This document shows positions 57,179 through 64,000 of a stretch of 64,000 bases of DNA, piece after piece. A program made the translations under genes and the position numbers. The notes below the pieces were generated by a model. The model saw only the letters and a program-made list of their open reading frames with translations, did no database searches and was not told where the DNA came from. The number at the start of each line of letters is the position of its first letter. Positions within the stretch are counted from its first letter, which is position 1. Source of the DNA: Xanthoparmelia taractica (Eukaryota > Ascomycota > Lecanoromycetes > Lecanorales > Parmeliaceae); contig MU853180.1 in NCBI GenBank assembly GCA_033085395.1, positions 367,281-431,280 of the forward strand. Direction: 5' to 3'.

Positions 57179-58730
57179 CTAAAACTGAAAGAAGACGGAT
57201 AGGGCCAGAAGCCCAACGAGCCCACAAGCTCCAATCTCATTGCGACCCGCGGCTCCTTTCTTTGTAGCCGAGGGAGTTGCGCCCGTTGTCGACGAAGATT
57301 GGCCGGAGGTATTGCTGCCATTTGGCGTGTTGCTCTCGTCATCAGCGAGTGGCTTGATGGCCAGGTTCTTGATCACGTTGCCGTTTGCGTCGTATACCGT
57401 ATTCGCTACTGTGGTGGTAGTCACACTGACGAGCTTGCCCCTATTTGGATTCGGGATACCATTGTCAATCAGCGTTTGGCCACCTGATGGTACGGCTGGA
57501 AGGGTGAACGAGGTATTAAAGCCGCTCGAGGAGATGAGATCGCTGCTGCATTTTGGTGATTTGACACTCTCAAGGGCAGAGTCCATGCTTTGTAGGGCCT
57601 TAACGTCCAAAGTGTTGTACTGCTTTTGAAGAGCATTGTAGTCACCCCGTAGCTGAGCCGTACCATTGTCGTAGATCCAGACCAGTCCGTAGTTGTTCTC
57701 CTCCTGGTAGTATTCATAGACTAGGCCACCACTCATGACCGAGGTCATATTACCGTAGAGCACGGGGACTTCGTCGAAAACACGAGGCTCCACCTGGTTG
57801 CAGCCATACTCAGAGAAGAACACAGGAATGCTAGTATTCCCAAAGGTGGTAATTACAGTATCATAGCTGGACGCATCGTAATTTGCAGTTGGACTGGTAG
57901 GTCCACACCAAGAGTACGAATTTAGGCCAAAGAAGTCGGAGCGGGATGGATCTGAAGACTGCCAGTTGATATCGCAAGAAAGGTAGGTCCAGGAGTCCGT
58001 CAAGATCTGTGAAACGTCTGCCGCAGAATAACCAACAGGTATCGAACGAGTCAGATGCTTGGAGATGTAATTTTTGAGGTCCCTGGTCACTGCTCGGATG
58101 TATGGCGGTGCAGTCTGTCCAGTGCCTACAGTGTTCATCACTTCGTTGGCTGAGACAAAAGCCAAAGTGTTTGGGTATGAACCAAAGGCTTCCACCACAC
58201 CGAAGATATGGTTCAAGTAGGTCGAGCCGTAGGAGGTGACTAGGTTCCCCGGATCCAGACTCTCGAGTGGCAGAGGTGAATTGACATCGATGAACATGTA
58301 TATGCCGACAGCGTTGAAGATGGAGGCACACAGATCATGGTTCAGGGTGGGATCGACATTGTAGACTCGGATCGTGTTAATACCGAGCTGCTGCATAATG
58401 GCAGCGTCACGGAGACAGCTGGTACCATTGCTCAGGGGATCGGTTTTAGAGGTGGCACTGAAGGCGTCCGAACCGCCTGGTTGGTAGCTGGCAAGAGTGT
58501 CAGTGGCGTTTTCCAGCATTGTAACAGATGAGGCAACGCACGCAACACCAATGATCTGAAAGCGGTTGCTCGTAACATTGTTGACAAAATTTGCGCCTTG
58601 GACCTTCACGTTCTGTACGGCTGACACAAGTGTTGCGCAGAGCAGGAGGCCAGCACATATGGGACTGAGAGGCTAATCAAGTCAGCGAGGGAGGACGGTG
58701 CTTTGCAGGTGGGAATCTCACTCGAAACAT
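57179..58730 (-). CDS. GH72 beta-1,3-glucanosyltransferase, GPI-anchored (Gas/Gel type)
   Basis: Exons 58730-58722, 58672-58542 and 58487-57179 give 482 residues. The 9-nt first exon (MFR) joins a signal peptide (LSPICAGLLLCATLVSA). The domain opens with GANFV and NRFQIIGVAYQPGG. The acid/base Glu is in SANEVMN and the nucleophile in FFSEYGCN. A Ser/Thr-rich stalk and a hydrophobic C-terminus after a small-residue region (GAAGRNEIGACGL) indicate GPI anchoring. No Cys-rich CBM43/X8 module is present, so it belongs to the shorter Gas/Gel subgroup. The enzyme elongates and cross-links cell-wall beta-1,3-glucan on the outside of the plasma membrane. Confidence 0.95.
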
Positions 58731-59454
58731 TGTGAGTCGGACGAGGAGATGCTCTCGTAAACGAAGGGGAGATGCTCCAGTGTTTATGAACTCGTGTCGG
58801 CGCGATTATCGAATAATTATTTTACTGGGAAGAATGGGAATTGTGGGAAAACTGTCTGAGCGATTGTGGTTGAAGGAGAATGATAAAGAGTCCAAGCCGA
58901 AGAATTGTGGAAGGAGCAATCCAGTTGCTCTAGAACGATACTCTTGTCTGGAAAATGTGTGGTCAAGGGAGGGACACCCCTTAAAAGAATGATGTAGATT
59001 AGTACTTACACGCGTTCATTAATGATCGACGCCCGCAGGATACACCTTCTCATATCCCGCGCCCCAATTCATTTTAACTGGATCATTATTATTCGACATT
59101 TGATATGGAATACGTCCGTCTCAGATCATTGATCGTTTCACAGTTGTAGCACCCTAAAATTATCTAACGCTTACCGCGTACATATTAAGGCAGTACACCA
59201 GTACATATCTTCCGATATCTTGCGAAATTGTGTTGGTGAAATTATGTCGCCTACAGAAGCAGTCTTCAATTTCATGAGGAGCCCCAATTCCTCGACTTCA
59301 TCCACTCGTCTCCGTTTATTTGCCCGACAGCACTATGTACAGTGGAGTAATACATCGATATGAGAATGTGACTAACAGAGTACAAGGGTTCTGGAGGAGA
59401 GACGCTGGCCAAAGCCAAGTATGTGAGAGGCGAATTTAGCTGAACGAAGGGAGC
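58731..59454. other. Intergenic region between GH72 and tom20
   Basis: 724 bp. It carries the GH72 promoter and the 3' flank of tom20. No gene is seen. Confidence 0.45.
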
Positions 59455-60146
59455 TCAGTCATCAATCCCAGTCGAAGAACCAGGTCCTGAGCCAGAGCCC
59501 CCGCCACCAAAGGGACCAACGCTGATGGTCGGATCCAAAGCAATCATCTCCGCTAGTATGTCGATGACCGGCTTTGGCACAGTCTTGTCGTAGATATGGA
59601 TCAGGTCTCGTGGTTGAGGATAGACCTTGAGTGCCTTGTAGAAGCAGAGTGCTGCGTCGATTTGTTTGTTCCCTGGAAGCTGGTCTTAGCAAGCGAAGCC
59701 TCATCCAGAGCCCAACGCTGGACCTACCGTCCTGGCATAGCACCTCTCCTTGCGAAACCTCGTTCATGAAGTATCCCTCCTTTTCTGACACATCGGTAGG
59801 GAACCCCTCGTCTCTGGCCTCGCGTACAGCAACCTCGATGGCCTGCCTCTGCTGTGCGCCTTGTGCATCTGCTTCTTCTTTTGCAGCTCGTGCTTCCCTT
59901 CGCGAGTCTCGTTTCAGCGCTTTCCTGAACTCTGGATCTGACCGCCGCCTGTGATCAAAGTAGAGAGCGTATGCTATAGAAGAACAGTCAGCCATTATAG
60001 AGAGCGTGAGGGGAGACATTGCAGCCGTAATAAGCTGCCGCAGATTGTATGTAATGAAGCTTTTGGCATGACATACCGAGGACACCAGTTATGATAGCAC
60101 CAGCAGAAACTACCACAATTGTAGATGTCCGAACAGAGGAAGACAT
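59455..60146 (-). CDS. tom20: Mitochondrial import receptor Tom20
   Basis: Exons 60146-60077, 59973-59728 and 59672-59455 give 177 residues. An N-terminal hydrophobic anchor (residues about 7-24) is followed by the conserved [20 protein letters not shown] and [11 protein letters not shown] cytosolic linker. The TPR-like receptor domain has [22 protein letters not shown] and [15 protein letters not shown]. The tail is Gly/Ser-rich and acidic at the end. Tom20 sits in the outer membrane and binds presequences for the TOM channel. The first intron (103 nt) is long. Family call is firm. Confidence 0.95.
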
Positions 60147-61314
60147 TCTGGAAGTCTTGAACGACACAAATCGATTGATCGCGCAAGCCTTCTGTCTCAG
60201 TAAGTGCGTATTGTGCTGGAAAAGCCGGATATTAGATGTCGATGTTGATACGGAGAGCCATGAATTATTTTACTTTAACAACATTGAACAGTGCCAAGAT
60301 CAAGATCTACCACCTTAATGCCGCGACCGACTTAGAGCTGGCACACACGCCGCTTTTGCGCTAAGCGAGCTTCTATCATCATAAGTCTTCGCACTTTTCT
60401 CTTCCTTTCTTCGCATTCTATTTCTTGGCCTATGAAGGATTGACTTACTATTCAGCGTGCAGTGATAGAGATGTTGGCTTTCACTAGAGCAGGCATGTTC
60501 GAGAGGCAATTGTGGGGAAGGGAAATTACTCTTTTTGGTGCCAACGATCGAGGGTGTCTCTGTACAGTTGTCGGCTAAGTCAACATACTCTGAACTACAC
60601 ATTCGTGACATTGTATATTAAATCGCGCCAATATGGCTCTAGACCAATTTTCATTATCTCTGTCTTTGCTTCACTAAGTCCTAGCCTTTATGAAGCTGTC
60701 TGCTCCTTAACAACCGCCAGCTGTAAACTGACGCTATTTATATCGTGACACCCTGCAAATCTCCGATTCGGATATCAAGGGACTATCAGCATCAGACGGC
60801 CGCCTGATCTCACGGTATAGATCTGCAATGGTCGAGAGTACTCGCCGCTATCCCGAAATCTGAGCTTCGTCGATTTCGCTTCCCTGGAGCGTTGCACGTA
60901 GGATATTGGTTTGAGCCGATGCCTGACTGCGAAAATCCTCTGCAGCGAATACTTTTGCTGCTGATGATGATCCTTCTCAATAGAGATGGCCAGACTGCAT
61001 TGGCTGACACCCACTGGGAAAGCTGATGTCTGGCAGAATCCATCTTGCCATCACGCAAGTAGTGGGCCCGTATCCTTTAGTATGTTCCGTTCGGCTTTTG
61101 TGAAATGCTGTTCCGGATGAGGTACCATGCAGTCTAAATCAATCAAGTGTGATATTCGAGAGTTTACGTCTGCGGGCACCCTGACAAAACTTCGCGTCTG
61201 ATGGTAAGCAGTCATTGTTTGATTCGAGAGCAGTTTTCTAAGACGCATCTGGAAGCTTCTTGCTTAGCTTGTGAGATTGAGTATATCCAGATCTTTAGAG
61301 CCGAGAGACTTGCC
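60147..61314. other. Intergenic region with unresolved - strand coding-like pieces
   Basis: 1.17 kb. The left part is the tom20 promoter. On the - strand, 61248-61051 and 61058-60775 have coding-like frames (e.g. HPEQHFTKAERNIL, LAISIEKDHHQQQ), but they join poorly and I recognise no family. A small gene or a decayed one is possible. Confidence 0.35.
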
Positions 61315-62970
61315 TCAAACATTTGGCTCCAGTATTCTGAGAGCAGCACCGACCAAGTATAAACTTCCAGTGATCAGAGTCTGCGTGCCTGAACCTTGAT
61401 CAAGTGACTTCGCTAAGTTCAAAGCACCTTCAACAGTCGGCTCAAAGGCTGTTTGGGTGTTTGGAAAAATGCTTTGCCAAGCAGCAATGTACTGTTCCTG
61501 CATATTAGTTGAGAAAGCCTGGTCCGTGGGTTGAAAACGGCGATCTAGAAGCAATTGAGAAAGTAAGATCTGCAACACGGGGAGTGTAAAAAGCTCACCA
61601 ACATCATTTACGCCGTTGAGACGTTCCTCGTATGTACTTATGATGAGATATTGGATTGACGTGTGGCGCTCTTGCAAAGCAGCGGCGATACATCGGAGGA
61701 GGGCTGCTCCATCTCGTCCCGATATATGACTAAAAATGATAATGTACGGGACTCGACCAGGATCACTGGCAAAGTCAGCCGGAAAGTTTATTTTCGTTTA
61801 GTATTGGCGGAAGACCTTTGATTCTGTACGGCTGTCTCAGCAAACCACTCCGCAGCATTTCGAACACTCAGTTCGTTGTGTGCTCCATCAAGAAACCATT
61901 GGTGGGGCTTCTGGATAATATGTTGGAATCGTCCAATCCAGAAGAACTGCTGTACACCCATACCGATATCCTGCCCAGTCAGATTGCGGCAAGCTGCTGG
62001 CGCTTTGTCCCTTAGAAAAGAACGGGTGAGAGCGAGTGCAAGCGAGGCGTTCGTTTGTTGGACTTGTGGTCCCAAAGCAGACGCGTTGGCTGGAAGTAAG
62101 GGATCCACGTTAACATATGCCAATTGAACGCCTTTCTCATTTGCCCGGCGCTCTAACATCACAGCGGCCAGTGGCTCTTGAAGAGCTGAGAAAGCCGGCC
62201 TTCCAGCCTTGAATATTCCGGCTTTATGCCAGGCAACGTTATCAATGGATGGACCTAGCTGTTGAACATGGTCCATCCCAATAGTTGAGATACCTGTGAC
62301 GATAGGCTTAACGAAAATGTTCGTCGCATCATACTCCCCACCGTGATGAGTCTCGTAGATCGCGGCGTCAACATTCTCTCTGATAAATGTATGGACCGAC
62401 ACAAGCATCAGCAGCTGGAGATATCGAGGTTTCGGCATTCTCTGAGACAACAAACTGTCCCATACCTCGAAGAAGTATTTGGTAAAAAGATCTTCCGAGA
62501 TCGGATTGCAGTTGATCTGGATCCTTTCCTGCACACGTTTCAAGTGTGGTGAGGTATAGAGGCCTATTCTTTTAGGGTATCCAGTCCTGTCTCCATGGGC
62601 CTTCAAGAAAAAGCTCGTAAAGGCACATGTGCTCCCCTTGCCTTTCGTCCCAGCAACGTGGATGATGTTTAAATTATCAACGTCACTGTCCTACAGCCCA
62701 TGGTCAAAATTTATCAATGAAAGTGGCCCAAGGGAGGTGAGACCGAGTGGCCAAGAGAGGTCAACCAAGCCTTCATTCCCGACAAGCTTGGTTTGCCGGT
62801 GAAAGTTGAATTTTTTGGCATTGCTGTCAATCCACTGACTGCCTCTGGTATCGATTTAGGGCGTACATCACGGCGTCTGCTGTTGAGAAGATTGATGGCG
62901 TCCTATATATGACCGATCAATCCCCGCAATATCCTCTTCGAAATCCTATCCTCACCTCGTACTGTTTCAT
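61315..62970 (-). CDS. Folylpolyglutamate synthase
   Basis: Exons 62970-62956, 62902-62744, 62690-61816, 61765-61599 and 61544-61315 give 481 residues. The 15-nt first exon encodes MKQYE and joins DAINLLN. The ATP-binding loop is HVAGTKGKGSTCA, followed by LYTSPHL and the conserved ERIQIN. The Mur-ligase-type core includes ATNIF and GMDHVQQLG. The C-terminal domain has WFLDGAHN and, near the end, TLITGSLYLVGAAL. The enzyme adds glutamates to folates (EC 6.3.2.17) so that they stay in cells and mitochondria. No obvious mitochondrial presequence starts this form. The exon junction at 61545-61598 uses the second of two possible acceptors. Confidence 0.94.
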
Positions 62971-63222
62971 ATCTCCAGCCGACGCTTGCGAGGAAAAGGA
63001 TCGATACATCCTGCGCATTTTCCGTCTAAGCAATACCAACAAGCCCACTAGTAGCTACGCTCCTCGATGTTTGTACTAACCTTATTAGAGCTGAAACGTC
63101 TGCGGTGGGGGATTTCTACTGCTAAGAAGAGTGAGAAGATAGAAAACTGCCCCGGGCTCACCCCCGATCGGGCGCCGCCCTAATTGAAGGGTTCACCCCT
63201 GAGATATTTAAATTCTCAATAG

Positions 63223-63239
63223 CTAACCCTAACCCTAAA
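63223..63239 (+). repeat. Short interstitial telomere-like repeat
   Basis: The stretch TAACCCTAACCCTAAA is about two and a half copies of the fungal telomere unit (CCCTAA / TTAGGG). Confidence 0.85.
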
Positions 63240-63461
63240 TTTTCTGATGATCGGACTTATGGGACATTGCATATCCCCGGGGAACTTACCAATCAAATCG
63301 GTCTTCCACCATTCTGTACTCCAGGACCGAGCCTAGGCAAAGGTACCTATAGGGCATGTAAGTCTTCTTCCATTCTTCTCTGCTTCCAAGCCCCACCCTC
63401 CAACTCCTGCGCGAACCTCAGTTCCGCAATTGATGCGCCTACTGGACAGAAAGATACTAAA

Positions 63462-63832
63462 ATGGATCCAAAGTAAGAAATCCATGCATTGTGTAGAAAT
63501 GGGAGCTTTAATTGAGAAACATCTCCAGGTGGGTTGCCAATCTAGCAGAGACGTTTCGCGAAAGCGGAATAATCGATGTTTTCGAACATCGAAAAGAGAC
63601 AGATCTCCCACATTTACTGCTACACAAGGATGTCATCCTATTAGCGCTTGAGGAGATGAGCTATCGAGCTCTAGGCCTGCTAGGAGATGCCGGAGGACAA
63701 GCTCTTCGGGAAAGCCTTGTCAAGGCGGACTCAACTATCGACAAGGTGTCCCAATCAAACAAGACAGGGTCACAGTCATTGGACGAAGATCTCTTTAGAA
63801 TTACTAAAGTTTTTGGACCAAATAATATATGA
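63462..63832 (+). CDS. Small uncharacterised protein, 104 residues
   Basis: Exons 63462-63472 and 63529-63832, joined by a 56-nt intron, give 104 residues: MDPK then WVANLAETFRESGIIDVF and a helical, charged remainder. The tiny first exon uses the ATG at 63462; an open frame continues upstream, so a longer N-terminus is possible. I do not recognise it. The predicted helices and the edge position leave open that it is part of a larger gene or decayed. Confidence 0.4.
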
Positions 63833-64000
63833 AAAATCAACGATGTTGACTCAAGGACCCAAGGAGAACCCCCGACTTCTCCAGAATCTCCAGCACAGTA
63901 TGCTAGCGATTACTACGACTGGTTACGGGTCGGAAAGGTGTGGTATATTTGATGGTATGGGATATCCCATACTCCCATTGGGTTTTTAATAAATATATTA
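63833..64000. other. Right edge
   Basis: About 170 bp, AT-rich, ending in TTTTTAATAAATATATTA. No feature is supported. Confidence 0.4.

Noticed and set aside
1..64000. tRNA, rRNA and CRISPR arrays
   Set aside because: I saw no clover-leaf with a matching T-loop end, no rRNA-like sequence, and no regularly spaced repeats; this was by eye only, so a tRNA scan could still find one.

Overview
The window is nuclear DNA of a filamentous ascomycete (Pezizomycotina). Genes lie on both strands at about one per 2.5-3 kb. They are split by short GT...AG introns, mostly 44-160 nt, and several products are typical of this group: Yvc1-like channel, Atg18, Ppm2, Pps1, Tom20, GH72 wall enzyme, SAT4-type membrane protein and a FlbC-like zinc-finger regulator. 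I cannot assign a genus or class. Exon models were built by hand from frame, splice signals and remembered family conservation. For nearly all multi-exon genes the exon lengths sum to a multiple of three without internal stops.

Layout. 0.6-5.3 kb: a SAT4/rhodopsin-like membrane protein, an alpha/beta-hydrolase, the relic C-terminus of a berberine-bridge-type FAD oxidase, and a cytosolic-type (class 1A) dihydroorotate dehydrogenase. 5.7-13.5 kb: an uncharacterised NLS-bearing protein, a small coiled-coil ORF with an in-frame stop upstream, a DDHD-domain phospholipase, and an uncharacterised 488-residue protein. 14.8-19.4 kb: a cytochrome P450 and a phenol 2-monooxygenase-like flavoprotein transcribed away from a shared promoter, which looks like an aromatic-compound oxidation pair. 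19.4-23.4 kb: a possibly broken Cys-containing gene, then a TRP/Yvc1-type cation channel built from an exceptional number of micro-exons.

25.1-26.4 kb holds a FlbC-like C2H2 transcription factor behind a CA/CT-rich leader. About 7.7 kb without a convincing gene follows. 34.1-40.8 kb: a PI31 proteasome regulator, an F-box/LRR-like protein and an uncharacterised basic nuclear-type protein. 41.3-51.6 kb: the PP2A catalytic subunit, Atg18 (autophagy), Ppm2/Tyw4 (tRNA wybutosine carboxymethyltransferase with Kelch and JmjC parts) and the dual-specificity phosphatase Pps1. 52.5-62.97 kb: a large intronless Ulp1/SENP-type protease with an unusual N-terminal region, a GH72 glucanosyltransferase, Tom20 and folylpolyglutamate synthase. 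The last kilobase has a short telomere-like repeat and a small unknown gene.

Most of the window is housekeeping. The accessory parts are 0.6-4 kb, 14.8-20.3 kb, 26.4-34.1 kb and the right edge. I saw no CRISPR array, rRNA or tRNA, intact transposon, or polyketide or peptide synthetase backbone gene. The most unusual items are the micro-exon-rich channel gene, the composite Ulp1-type protease with an exact 87-bp repeat, and the P450/flavoprotein pair.
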